From Emmonsiellopsis sp. PD_33 (lineage: Eukaryota > Ascomycota > Eurotiomycetes > Onygenales > Ajellomycetaceae), in contig JANTQF010000202.1 in assembly GCA_032988165.1 (NCBI GenBank), forward strand, positions 1 to 63,698: a DNA stretch of 63,698 nucleotides, written 5' to 3'. Below, in pieces: positions 46,088-57,623 of the stretch. The position numbers and the translations under genes are program-made. Positions within the stretch are counted from its first letter, which is position 1. Each line of letters begins with the position of its first letter. The notes below the pieces were generated by a model that did not search any database, was not told where the DNA came from, and was given only the letters and a program-made list of their open reading frames with translations.

Positions 46088-46138
46088 TGCAAGTTAGCAT
46101 ACAGAAGGCTGGAGCTATTCCACCTCATGACTAAGCAC

Positions 46139-46287
46139 TGGGGGGTGCAAATAGACCATATATTTCCCAATTAGGCTTAGTGTCTTGGGTTGGGGGGTCA
46201 AAATAGACTGCTTATTTTTCCTAATCAGGACTAGTGTGAAAAAAGAGGGTGAAATTAGAAAAAGGGGGGGTCAATTTAGCCAAACCC
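46139..46287 (-). repeat. right terminal inverted repeat of the MULE
   Basis: Reverse complement of the left TIR with a few differences, for example taattgggaaat where the left copy has taatcaggaaat, and an altered C-run. It ends agccaaaccc directly before the second target-site copy. Confidence 0.88.
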
Positions 46288-46296
46288 GTGGTCTTG
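46288..46296 (+). repeat. 9-bp target-site duplication, right copy
   Basis: gtggtcttg, identical to 43433-43441. The empty site can be inferred as a single copy of this 9-mer between agac and ttgatg. Confidence 0.9.
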
Positions 46297-47466
46297 TTGA
46301 TGTTGATGTTGAGTTGTGAGAATGTGTGGAAGGAAATTTTCCATTTTGTTTTGTTTGGCGGAAAAGTTTGCTGTGTTTGCAGCCGATTCCCAACTGGGCT
46401 TAGCCCCTTCTCTGCGGCTCCCCAACCCAATCCCAACCTCATCTCAAGATTGTTTTCTATTCTACTACATGTACTCTCTCTTCCAACATGCAGCCTGCGT
46501 ACACGGCTACTGTGTCATCTCCGTATGTCACAGGTCATTTGTCTGTACGAGCATACCGATGGTACTGCAACTGGCTTACTCCATATCCCTCCAGGTGCCT
46601 TTTCGCGCACTGTCACCCTCTCAAATCTCCGAATGATGCTATTTATATCACGGAGCCAGCTGCCCCTCACGCAGTAATGAACCGCATGGGATGGTACAAG
46701 TACTCCCTCGCTGCAATCCTGCATACCATTGAATTACTACCCCTGGGTTACATGCATGCAGTAGATGCAGGTTGCGGATGGACTTGAATAGCCGTTCAGT
46801 CCTAACCTCCGATCTTTTATGTCCTCCTCGCAGCCCCCGGTGGAGCGGATGCGAAAGTGGTGTTGTTGTCAAGGAGCGTTCAGAAAGTTTATCCTTTCTG
46901 AATATATCTTCTATGCATTTCTTCAAATTCTACCTAACATTGCAGTCGTTTTTTCTGAGAGATGGAGCCCCTCCGCATACATGGACAACTGACATGGGGG
47001 TTTGAGAACTCTTAGAAGCATAGATGGCGGTAGAGCATGCAAGCCTGCCACTACGCGTTATCGGCAGGAATGGCTACCCCAAACCGCCTCTTTCACTCTC
47101 GGCCGCTAATCGATTGGCTCCCTTTTTGCCCCTCATATTGTCCGTGTGCTCCTTCGTTGATCACTTCTACAGGCATCATCCCGCTATTTCTCCTTGCCCC
47201 TCCCACTGCATAGTTCATCGTGTACTCTTCAGAGTACATATGTATATATTTTTGTGTCACGATAATGGTAAGACATTCCCTGGAGACAATCTTATCGACG
47301 ATGGCGAAATTTCCGATTCTCAGGTTTTTACTAAGGGATGAATTCTTCTTATTACGAGCATCCGTCCCTAATTATATCAGCGCACTGCTCAATCCTTTTT
47401 TTGTGCCCAACGAAAAGAAATTAAATTCGCTCTTCATCAACCTGGTCACTTTGCGTCATTTCACCC
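46297..47466. other. intergenic, 1.2 kb right of the MULE
   Basis: No supported gene. Overlapping frames at 46249-46787 run into the transposon end and look like non-coding sequence. Confidence 0.45.
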
Positions 47467-48882
47467 ATGTCTGTCCTCGACCCATTCTTTATCTCCCTCT
47501 ATCCTGATAGATTAAAGCTCGGTCCCGAATATGACATGAATGGTGGCTGGGTCGTGGGCCAGGGGAACGACCATTTCTGTACCCAAGAAGTCGACTGCTC
47601 TTATCCAATTAGTGGTAGCTATGGCTGGACTGCTTGATATATTTACTACTTCCTTTGCATAACTGCTATCGTCGGCCGCAAAAAAAACTGGGGGTTCACA
47701 GTTGCCACAGGCTCTGTTATGCTATTTAGTTCAACCGCCGCAATCCATGCGATCATCCTGGCCAGTATCCGAGCAAAAATGGTTCCGAATTTTACGGCAG
47801 AAAGCTACGAGACCGTTCTTGTTCAAGGACATTCAGAGACCGGTCTTTTCGAGACACGGTTAGAAGACAATGGCCTTTGGATCCCAATCCTGCCCATGGT
47901 CTGGGACAGTGATGTTGACGCCGTCACGGCGATAGTTGTCTCGGCGTTCTTACTCCTTCTACCATTGCAAGTTTTGTCACACACATTCCGGGATTTGAGA
48001 TGGAGGTATAAGACGATCGTCATTTTCTGGACGTGCCTTTTGCTAGCGGGCACCATATCCTCGCTTATTGCTGTGGCCTATCAGCTCTTCCACCTTTTCC
48101 CGCAATATAGATTTTGCCCTCCTGATACGGCCGATATCCTCCCCATGATGAACCATGGGACATTAGCTGAAGTACCCGCCTGGGACGAACAACATCGTTA
48201 CAGTTGGAATCGAACGATTCAAGACCATTTTATCAACAAGACTCCTATGAACAAATCGTCGACCGCTTGCTTATATCCATGCCTTGGAGTCCAGTGGCCC
48301 CTGAGAGATCCAACCGACATTCACACTATTGACGGGCTTCCTCATCGACCTCTCTTACCCCTCAATACCTCCTATTGGATTATGCTCGTGGCCTATGTGT
48401 TGGTTGCAGCCTCGGCTCTCTCAAGCTTGACCGTTGCGATTATCAAATACGCACCAGGGATAATACCTCAGGATTTCCGAGAAGTCAGGTTAAAACAGTC
48501 ATGGGGACAACTTAGGGAAACCTATAGAGCTTGGAGAGCTGACACGGTATCCCTCCGCATGCTACTGCTCGGTATTTGGATATTTTCAGTCTCGTTGTAC
48601 ACATGGATTCTCACTCCTGCAGCACTCGTCACGATTGTGGGTTATCAAGAATATGTCATGTGGACCTACGACATCACCGGCGAATCATTCATCCATGTCG
48701 GTCAGTGGGGAACCCTGGCAGCTGCTCTGATTGTTATCATCGCAGCTACTATCCCGGTGGTGGTGGCTCGGTTCAGACCTGAGCAAGAAGACCCTGAAGC
48801 AGGGAGGAAATCATATGGCCTGTTGCCCTCGCCGAATGCCGACTCGGTTTCTTCTGAACCAAAACGTGTATGTAGCCCCTAA
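47467..48882 (+). pseudogene. multi-pass membrane protein gene with in-frame TGA (472-codon frame), or gene with an intron over it
   Basis: From ATG 47467 the frame reads MSVLDPFFISLYPDRLKLGP and continues without shift to a stop at 48880-48882, apart from one TGA at 47635-47637 (codon 57). The sequence after the stop is a good hydrophobic span (YIYYFLCITAIVG then RKKNWGF). Further spans lie near 47720-47790, 47925-47985, 48015-48100, 48375-48450, 48560-48660 and 48710-48770, six or seven in all, with N-glycosylation sequons (NRT, NKT, NKS, NTS) in the loop before the fourth. I recognise no named family. Alternatively an 87-base intron (donor gtagct at 47615, acceptor cacag at 47697-47701) would remove the TGA in frame and give 442 aa, but it would also remove the predicted first span. 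If the nonsense reading is right, the downstream ATG at 47719 could still give a 387-aa product. Confidence 0.55.
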
Positions 48883-49976
48883 TTCGGTTCGAAAATTTGA
48901 AAGATGGAACAGCGTATCTCGTGTTTTGGGGGTTCGGAAGGTTTAGCGATTCTCGTGGTCAATCTAATCTGCCTTTGTCGAGGAGCATAATATAGAATAG
49001 ATGGGGAAACTGGAGAGAGGGCGCTATTTTGAAACCGTGTTATTTTTCTGGTATCTTTTTGAAAGCATCTCAGTCTCCCACACAGTCAACCTTGCGGTGC
49101 ACCCTTTAATTTAAAAAAACCAAGATGTTCATTAAACATTACAACCCCCCCGGATCCCTTCGCCTCCCTCCACCCACTAACACACTCCAGAATCTGACAG
49201 GTGTGGCTGTGTATCCCAACCAACAAGACGGACGAGTTAAGCCTTCCAAGGCGGCTTAGGGATCCATTCCACTTGCTTGTTAAACCCGCCAAGATATCTA
49301 CTAAATCCTTTATGCCAAGTTGATGTCATGATGCTGCCCACAGCCCGTCCCGCAACCAGGAACTTGCTTGACAGATCAGGCCAGAAACTTATACCAGCAC
49401 GGCTCGAGAGAATTCTTCTGGTTGAGTTAACTAGTCCAACCTAACGGCGACTGGTGGCTGGGCGTGTGGCTCGAGAAATTACAATTTGGTGCAACATCGG
49501 GTCGATAGTTCCAGCTTTTTAATTCGGCGATGGCTGTGCCTTTTTTTAAACTAAAAAACTACCTAGTTAAAGGCTGAATGCGGAGCACGCGGATCGCAAA
49601 ACAAGGAGAGTTGACAATGCCTCAAACAAAGCATGGTTGAGAGTATTTTAAATATCGTCCTCTTGTCCGTCTTGATCCGCTGAGCTGGCCTTTTACTTTG
49701 CTTTCTGCTCTTCTCGCCCATAATTCGCCATCCGTTTCTCCATCGTCACTCGCCACTCCCGTGGTTAATTTAAATATTCAACTAGCCCGGCTTACTCCTG
49801 CGCAAACGAATACTCGTATTCGTCTCCAACCACAACAACAAACACCAAGGAACCAGCGGCATATCAGTATCTATCGCGATTCGAATTGCATTTATTCGAC
49901 AGTATCTTTTGACCTTACTCGGATTTAGTTTGCCTTCCATCTTCTCATCCCCACACTGCTTGGCAACAACCCAACC
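48883..49976. other. intergenic, 1.1 kb
   Basis: No gene supported. Pyrimidine-rich leader-like sequence lies just before 49977; the 76-codon frame at 49698-49928 has no protein features. Confidence 0.5.
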
Positions 49977-50960
49977 ATGAAGATTTCCCCCGGGCTTGCG
50001 CTCTGCGCGCTCCTATCCTTCTCCTCCACAGCTGTATCTCGACACCTCATTGCGCCTACGGACCGTGATGTCGCCGAGATTTCCGCCAGAGATCCATCAT
50101 TCGCACCAGTCATCGAAGCACCCAAGTTCGTGGATCTTGAAAAACGCAAAGGAGGCGGTGGTGGTGGTGGAAGAGGCGGCGGAGGGGGTGGTAGATCTGG
50201 CGGAGGTAGATCTGGCGGAGGGAGTGGAGGTCGTTCAGGCGGGGGAGGGCGTTCAGGCGGAGGAGGGAGCGGAGGTCGTTCAGGCGGCGGAGCGAACACC
50301 CGGCCATCAAGGTATGTAGATACAGCAAGATACTGCAATCTCCGAACCCGAAGAGAGAAAGCAAACTGACATCCCATCGCTTTCCCCCCAAACAGCAATC
50401 TAGGCGGCTCATCACGTTCGGGCTCCGGCTCTCCCCGCGCCTACGGCGGCGGAGCCTACTACCCCGGCGGCGCCGGAGTTCCCTACACAGCGGGCCACAA
50501 GACCAAGAAGGGCCTGGGCCCCTTCGTCTTCCTCCCGCTCGCCGCGCTCGCCTTCTTCCCCGGCGTCTGGCTCTGGGGCGCCTACGCTTACCAAGGCGGC
50601 CACTACACCTACGTCAACAAGAGCATCCCCAACGCAAACGGCACGCAGATCCCCGTCACCTGTCTCTGTCAGAAGTTCAGCGTGTGCGGCTGCGAGGAGA
50701 ACCAGGACGACAAGTATTTTAAGGATCTGATCAAGCAGGTGGATAAGGATGGGTTTCCGATGAATACGTCGACGATTAGGGTTGCGACGGTCAACGGTAC
50801 GCAGAGCATTTATGTTAATGGGACGCTGGCGAATGGGACTACGAATCCGGATCCGAACGCGGAGGGTGCGGCGGCGTCGAATGCGCCGCCGGCATTGTTG
50901 AGAGTGGGTGGGTATTGGGTGATGGGGGCCATCGCTGTTGCGGCAGTTACGGTGCTGTGA
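49977..50960 (+). CDS. Gly-rich secreted protein with central membrane span and GPI-like tail (299 aa)
   Basis: Two exons: 49977-50311 and 50396-50960 (codon AG|C). Residues 1-21 are a signal peptide (MKISPGLALCALLSFSSTAV). A dibasic EKRK site near residue 56, typical for Kex2 cleavage, comes right before a Gly/Ser/Arg tract (GGGGGGGRGGGGGG). After the intron a YGGGAYYPGGAGVPYTAGH stretch leads to a hydrophobic segment (GPFVFLPLAALAFFPGVWLW). The C-terminal half has a conserved-looking Cys cluster (CLCQKFSVCGCEE), N-glycosylation sites (NGT, NGT, NGT) and a final hydrophobic tail after small residues (AAASNAPPALLRVGGYWVMGAIAVAAVTVL), resembling a GPI signal. I recall similar fungal proteins with a domain of unknown function (possibly DUF7732). 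A cell-surface role is likely but unproven. Confidence 0.75.
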
Positions 50961-51745
50961 GGGGGTAGTTGATTTTTATTTTCCTTCTCGCTCTTTCATG
51001 ACGATGTAATAATGGTTGTGCCTTGGGATGGCGCTCTTTTGTTTTATGGGGGGTGCTTTTTATTTTGGCGCGTGATACCCATTCTTACCATCCTCCTCTC
51101 TCTCTTTCTCCCTCTTACATGCACTGCTGATGGATAGACTGCTTTCCTTCTTTCTTTTTCGTTTTCTCGTTGTACAGGAATAGATCACTTTTGGTTTGAT
51201 GGCACATACGCCTTCGCGTCTGTTCATATTTTTTCCCCATCTTGCCTTCTTTTTTTTTTTCATCGTTGGCGTTTACATTCGGGTATGATTCTTGCTCGAC
51301 CTCTGTACATACAATACCAAGAACAACTAACGAGTTCCTTAACTGAAAGGATAGCTGAATTATGCCTGGACAGATAGATGATGCTGGCGCGCGCTTGCAG
51401 GTTTACCTTTTCTATCTGCATAATAGAGTGCTGGGAAGAGAATAGAGAAAAAGAGAAAGTTTTTTTTATTTGACTCCCCGTTGTCAGTTCAATCCCGATT
51501 CTGGCTGAGTAGAAGAAATTATCTCTATTTTGTTTTTTTCCCTTTTGGTTAAGGTTGGGTTTTGGATTTTGGAAGATTGTAATATATATTTTTTTTTTGA
51601 GGATTCGATTAATACAAAATATAACGGGAATGCGCAATGAGATTTGACCAAGAATATTGTATTTATACAGGTAGACGTAGAACAAGACGGATGGGATGGG
51701 ATGGGTGACGGGTGATGGTGCGTGTCGTTTAGTTGAGTTGAGAAA
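50961..51745. other. convergent intergenic region, 785 bases
   Basis: Two 3' UTRs with T-rich and A-rich runs (51245-51260, 51590-51600). The open frame at 51260-51685 on the minus strand is 3' extension of the MSS51 reading frame region and not a gene. Confidence 0.5.
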
Positions 51746-53431
51746 TCAAGAGTCCTCCTTGAAGGTTGCTTCGTATCTGTGTGGTGAGAGTTGGTTAGTA
51801 TATTCGATGATTCCAGGGGATTAAAAAGAAAAAAAGAGAAAGAAAGAAAGAAACCATACCTCTTCCCCCTAAACCCCCACAACCCCCAATTCCCACAAGA
51901 AACATCATGCGGATCAACATCATTCAAATCCCACCTCAAACTCCGAAACTTATTCTCCCCAGGCTCCAACAACAAATCTACCTCCCCGCCACACTTGTCC
52001 ATCACCCACTTCAAATCCCGCTGCATATCCCACTCCGAATACCCCGTGCACAGAATCGGGACCTTGGTCTCCAGCAAATGCGGGATCGTCTCCTCCCACT
52101 CGTGCGAGCTGGCCGGATGGCCCAGGCCCGGGTGGAACAGCATGAAGCAGTCGAAATACGGATCGTACGGTGCGAACGTGTTCGCTTGGTGCATGGTGTG
52201 GAAGTAATCGACGTATGTGGTGATTTTCATCAGCGCGTGTAGGCGGTCTTCGACGATGCCGCCGAAGGGGTTCGCGGGCGTGCGTTCCGGGAGCGGGAAT
52301 TCGTCGTCGCGGTTTGCCATGCTTTCCGGGCCGATGAAGATTAGGTTTATGAGGGAGCGCGGGAACATGTAGGAGAGTTGGAGCCACACGTCGCGGGGCA
52401 GGGAGGATTCGGCGCGGGCGCCGAGGATGAAGATGCGGACTGGCGGCGCTTTGAGGCGGAGGCCGGACATGTTGGACCCTTCGCCTGATCGGGGGGGGTG
52501 AAGGGTGTAACGCAGGGCTATTTGATGTGTTAGTTAGTTGAGAACTACCCCGTCTTTTAACTTAGAGCTAGCTATACATACCACTCAAACTCTTCAACCC
52601 CTCCGTCGTCAACCGCCCACCGCTCCGAATATGATACGGACTAAGCTCATGCAGCACACTAGCAATCGTCATCGGATAGGTCAACAGCCTCGTAACCTGC
52701 CTCATGCTCCGATCATGATTCACCGCATCAAACTGCCTCGTATACAGAAAAGTATCCCAATTCGTCATATTCACCACATACTCATCCTCCTGCAGGCCCG
52801 GGTACGCAAACTCAGTGAAAAACCGCCCGGACCTCAAATCGTGATCGTCCTCGTTAACCTGCCGGATCGTATCGCAGACTTCCATGTGCGCTTCGTAATC
52901 ATCCATCCAGTGCTCCTCGCAGCAGTATATCGGCACGCCGCAGTCCGGACACTCGAATTGCGAGTTGGCAGGCGGCTGTTGGCTGCTTTCGGTGGACTTG
53001 CGGGATTCCGAGTCGTGCGGGGAGGTGGGGACGCGAGTCTGTTGATGGTCTGGGTGCGGGCAGAAGGCATTCTGCTTTATGAATGCGGCGCGTTGGCGGA
53101 TTTCGGGGGAGGGGGAGTTGGTGTAGGAGTGGAAGAGGTTATCGCGCTGGAGCAAGGGCCGGGCATTGGGGGAGGGTGTGGCCGAAGCACTGGCCGCTGC
53201 GGACTTGCTGGCTGATGTTGACGATACGGCTCTTTTGGCTGCTGCATGGATACTGCTACTCGGCCGCGAAGTCGCTGGAGATGCTTGGAGGGCGGAATTG
53301 GGGAGCGTGCTGAGCTGCTGGTATCGTCGGCCTAGGTGGGGTAGGCTTCGGGCTCGAATTGAGGGGATATGTGGCCGGATACCTAGGCGGAGTGCTTGCG
53401 CACATTTGTGACAGGTGAATTCCATGGCCAT
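51746..53431 (-). CDS. mss51: MSS51-like mitochondrial protein, COX1 translation activator (512 aa)
   Basis: Three exons: 53431-52582, 52517-51860 and a 31-nt last exon 51776-51746; the joins are in frame. Mss51 activates translation of mitochondrial COX1 mRNA and couples it to assembly of cytochrome oxidase. Start ATG 53431 (MAMEFTCHKCAQALRLG). Residues 1-100 form a long Arg/Ser/Ala-rich mitochondrial leader and linker. At about 130-215 a MYND-like zinc finger: FCPHPDHQQ, then ECPDCGVPIYCCEEHW and H-x-x-x-C (EAHMEVC). Then the Mss51 core (DDHDLRSGRFFTEFAYPGLQEDEYVVNMTNWD) and C-terminal domain (VRIFILGARAESSLP, LIFIGPES, MLFHPGLGHPASSHEW, LWGFRGKR, then YEATFKEDS from the last exon). Order and length match fungal MSS51. 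The short last exon is supported by frame and by the family C-terminus. Confidence 0.88.
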
Positions 53432-53863
53432 TAGAGCTGCTGGCCGGTGGAATGAATGGATTCGCGGGTTTCTATTTCTTAGCCGTGGAGTGTCGTCAAA
53501 AGTTCAAGGACATTGTTAGCTTCCTTCCGGATCACGTGGTTTCCGGATGCTCGAGAAGTATGATGGATGGGAGACAGAACATGAAATAACTGAAGGAATT
53601 GAGAACAAGACTAATTCCAGACTGTGGCTAGTCAAACGACTATTGATATCTATGCCTATAAAACAAATGTGATCCTAAACTTCATGTGCTTCAGCATAAC
53701 AGGGTCCCGCCAGTAGTTATAATGTATGCATCTAATGCTCAACGACTCAACAACATATTACAGACACCACCTCACCAGAGAAAATGCAGAGATGGTACGG
53801 CTGAAACAACGAGTGTCAATTCAAAGCAAGGAACAGCAAAACGCAAGGTAGCAAAAAGCCGCT
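53432..53863. other. intergenic: MSS51 promoter and Osh1 3' UTR
   Basis: 432 bases between two minus-strand genes. TCACGTGG lies at 53532-53539, about 105 bases upstream of the MSS51 start. Confidence 0.45.
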
Positions 53864-56800
53864 TTAAAATATATCCTCACAAACAGACCAGTCGCCAGAC
53901 TCTCTGCTCTTCCAATACCGGCCATTATAAACCCAGTAGGGTTCGCCAGTGATCTCGCATTTGCCCTTCCTGAACCACTTGGGCTCAAACTCTTCGCCTT
54001 TGCTCTCCCGCTCTCGTCTCTTCGCTCGCTGCTTCTCCTCGACACGATGCTTTTCGGTTGCTGCAAAGTCGTACTCCCCATCTTCCATTGCACGCTGGTC
54101 AGGACGCAGTCTGGTATCAGTGGGAGGGAGATGTGACATTAGATTTTCGGGGAGGGCATTAAGAGTAACCACGAACGGTGTTAGATTGAACGGAATACCA
54201 GTGGGGCGGTCATGGCATTGCCATACAAGGAATGCTTGTGCCGATTGTGGTTCCTGGGGAAGGTTATCGTGTGGTGGTGTAATGGACTCCTGGAAGCCGG
54301 GAGTATGTCTGGCATAGATTTTGTCGTTCCAGCGGCCCCCAATGCTCCATTTGGTGAATCCGTCACGGTCCATCACTTTGCCAGAAACATGATAGGCAGA
54401 CGATGCTTTCCAGCCTCGAGGCTTGAAATCGAGGATACAAACTTCGCCAGTCGTCCAGTTCTTGATTTCCATAGGTCCATAGTTGTCCACTGTAGGGCTA
54501 CCAGTAATGATACCCACGACGGAAGATGTGACCTTTTTCCATGTGTAGAGTTCTTCGCCTCCGGTGATAGGTCGCAGTCTCAAAAACCAGGTACCAAGTG
54601 GGTTGATATCGAAGGACTTGCCGTAAAACTTTGACTTCACGGCCGATTCACCCTGAGGTCGCAAAGTCAGAATTTTAGAAGAGTCAACCAATTAGTAGGG
54701 GGGAATACGTACAAAATAGTCCCATTTGGCAGACTCAGCCCACGCAGCACCGATCGGAGGATGATGGCTGACTTGTTCAATGAAGAATCGGTATCCTTTA
54801 TCTGGCCGCACGTACTCGAAAGTTTCTCCAAGTAGAGGATTAAACGGCTTCGCCACACGGCCTATGGTTGACGCATATTCACTAGCAGCAAAGGCGGCAA
54901 CGTAAACCATACGTTCCATAGAGTCGGCACGATCAGCGGCTAGGTCAATGAGGTCGGTGTACTCCATATCTTCAGCTACACGCTGGAGCAATGAAGTTGG
55001 CTCATTAAACGACACGGGCAGGGTCATCTTGGTCATATCTTTGCCAATCATCGATTTCAAAATGGCCTATGTTGCTACATTAGCAATAATTCAACAGCCA
55101 GCGAAAGCAAAGAGACAAACTTACCCATAGGGAAATCTTCGGTCGATCATCAGCATCCATCTTAAGCCTCTTGCGAATCGGTTCCTCGTATCCCTGAAAT
55201 GAAGGTACGATTTCCGAGCGTTTCAATGCTCTAATGTCAGCGTTTTCGTCTTCAGTCTCTGCTGTCTTCTCTGACGGGACTATGATTTCAACCTCCCCAG
55301 CATCAACAGCATCAAAGAATTCGTCGTCCTCGTCAGATTCCGTATCCGACAGGTTCGTGAGCTCGGCGATGACAGATTTCTTCCTTGACATATCGTGGCT
55401 ACTAGTGCGCTCCCGGAGTGTTGGCTTTTCAGCTACTGTTTCCTTAACCACCTCGAGGGCATCCGATATTTGAATGTGAGATGGGCCAGTGCTCATGGGC
55501 CGACTCGTGGAAGTCGAACCTTGTTCCAAGGCCTCTCTCAGAGCCTTCTTCGTTCTCTTCCGCTTGTCCTCAGACTCGCCAATCCTGCTCTGGAGCTCTT
55601 CATGTTCCTGGGCCACTCGAGCCATGCTATCCTCCCACATCTTGCGGGCGTCTGCTTCTCTATCTAGGCGATATTGCCAGAACGCGTCTCTATCTCTTGA
55701 TATCTTAAGCAAATCAACGACAAGAGAGTTTAAGCTGCTAACAGCTCCTGCATAGGCAGTCAACGCCTGGTCTATCGAAGGTTCGGAAATTGCGGTTTGC
55801 GGGTTCTTCGATTTCTCTGCCTGGAGTGCTTCGGAAACATTGCTCAGCAACTCAAGCTGAAGCATAACAGACTGGGCAGTGATGTTGAAAGCATCCTTGT
55901 TTGATGGTTGCATTTCGTGGCTGCTGGCATAATCCCCATAATCGTCATCTTCCGCTTCTCCTTCAATTGTGTTGGTGGTGGTAAGTGTTGGAATCTTAGT
56001 GGCATCTAGCTGGGAGAACGCAGAATCATAAGGCCCCGATGAGCTTTCGTCCTCGCCCTGGCCACTATCTGTTCCACCCCTAGACGTTTGCAGACTCAAC
56101 CGAGACCCGCTATGACTTGGGACGCCAAGGGACGAAGGAGGCGCAAGTTTGCTATTTGATCGCCCAATCATGCTGGCAGTATCACTTTGCGAATCAAGGC
56201 CTTGTTTGTCGAACTGCTCCAACTTCGCTTGCCGTAGTGTTTCTGCATTCTTCGTTCGCCGTCGGTCGTCCTCCTTAGCCTCGTCCTTTGACCATTGGAT
56301 GGCGTTGTTCAAAGCCCAGAACCACCGCTTGGCCTCAACAACATGGTTGGCTTTGAGATGGTACTTGACAGACGATTTCCCTAATATCTCGAATCGGGTT
56401 TTGTCCTGAGCATCCATGTGCAAGGTGGCGATGCGCATGTTGATCGCACCGCGGCATGCAGAACCGGCATCATCTGGGTATGTGAGAAAAAGTCAATTGA
56501 AATATAGGGAGGGTTGGCGGAGAATCATACCTTGGTGCTTATAATAACTCAAAACTCCATCCTCCAATACAAACCACCTCAACTTATATCCACTAGTGTA
56601 GTTGGTCCATTTCTTCAAATACCCTTTCATTTCCCGGGCATCCTTACCACCCAGCGCTGCATCCCCGGAACTAGGCCGCCCAGCAGCCCCTTGTCCGGTT
56701 GTGCTTCCCAATATTGCCTTTTCCTGTATTCCACGTTGCGCTATTACGGCAGCCGGCGATTTCTTCACGATGGCCCGGGTTCGATCATCCTTGGTCACAT

Positions 56801-57623
56801 CTTGGGGAAGTTTCCCCTTTCGATCACGTCGAAACGGATCAGCTCCATGCATTAAGAGAATCTGAATCAACTTTGTATCCTTTTTCCTCGCAGCTTCGTG
56901 CAACAACGTTCCCCCGGTTATTGAAGTTGTCCGATCCGTAACGAGATCTAAGTTGTTCACGTCTAATATTCCCTCGACTCGCGGCTCAACCAGGAGACGT
57001 TCTAGCCTTTCGTAATCGCCCTGTCCAACCAAGCTTTGTACTTCTTTCGTTTTGGCATCCAAGAACAGGGATCGCGCCAGTTGGAGCTGCTGGAAAATCT
57101 CGGGAGTGCGCGCAAGGTCGAGTGGAGTCTGGCCGTGGTAATTCGTAGCGGCATCATTGATAGTCGGACGGTCGAGGAGGTCGCGGACGATGGGGACGCG
57201 GCCCAGCTGGGCAGCAAGGTGGAGTGGCGTATTACCATCACGATCGCGGGCGTTGATATCGAGATCTGCACTGCTCGACAGCACATACTCGACGACCTGG
57301 GGCTCTGCGCATTGTATGGCGAGGTGTAAAATGCTGGTTCCCAGCGCAGCGCTGCCCTGTGTCTGGGGGTCTCCACACTCCTTGATAGCTTTGGAGATGG
57401 CGGTTGTATCCCCGCTGCGGAGAGTTTCGAAGAGGCGAAACGTGCGGACGGACTGTTCGATCGACATGGTTGACTTGGGCAGGCCGTCAGATCTGTCTCT
57501 AAAAGGCGACTGCTCCTCGGTGGTGTCGTGGGCGGCAGCATTCAAGCTGGATGTGCTGGCCATGCTGACCATACTGGTGGTCTCAGTCCCCGCCTTCAGT
57601 CGAGTGGTACGCAGATTAGTCAT
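53864..57623 (-). CDS. osh1: Osh1/SWH1-type oxysterol-binding protein with ankyrin, PH and ORD domains (at least 1,194 aa)
   Basis: Four exons: 57623-56531, 56473-55125, 55066-54713 and 54652-53864, all in frame. Osh proteins move sterols and phosphoinositides between membranes at contact sites. Order: ankyrin repeats about residues 90-270 (DRDGNTPLHLAAQLGR, GGTLLHEAARKKDTKLIQIL); PH domain about 336-430 (MKGYLKKWTNYTSGYKLRWF, interrupted by intron 1); coiled/disordered middle; FFAT-like motif EFFDAVD after an acidic run SDTESDEDD (coding bases about 55340-55300), which would bind VAP at the ER; ORD with NPLLGETFEY and the fingerprint EQVSHHPP near residue 914, ending with YWKSRESGDWS. The frame stays open upstream of the ATG for 59 more codons up to an acceptor-like tatatag at 57802-57808 and reads HKRSKSALALSLLHRDK there, so a further 5' exon is likely and the real N-terminus is longer. 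Confidence 0.9.

Larger units (their letters stand above)
43442..46287 (-). mobile_element. Mutator-like (MULE) DNA transposon, 2,846 bp, decayed
   Basis: The element starts gggtttggctaaattgac and ends with the inverse. Terminal inverted repeats of about 150 bp (43442-43590 and 46139-46287) are flanked by a perfect 9-bp duplication; 9-bp duplications with long TIRs are the hallmark of Mutator-like elements. The interior (about 43.6-46.1 kb) is extremely AT-rich with almost no long frame, and on the minus strand a transposase can be followed through many stops. The abrupt composition change at the TIRs and the kind of stop codons point to repeat-induced point mutation after insertion. The two TIRs still match at most positions. 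It is therefore a full-length but dead copy. Confidence 0.88.
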
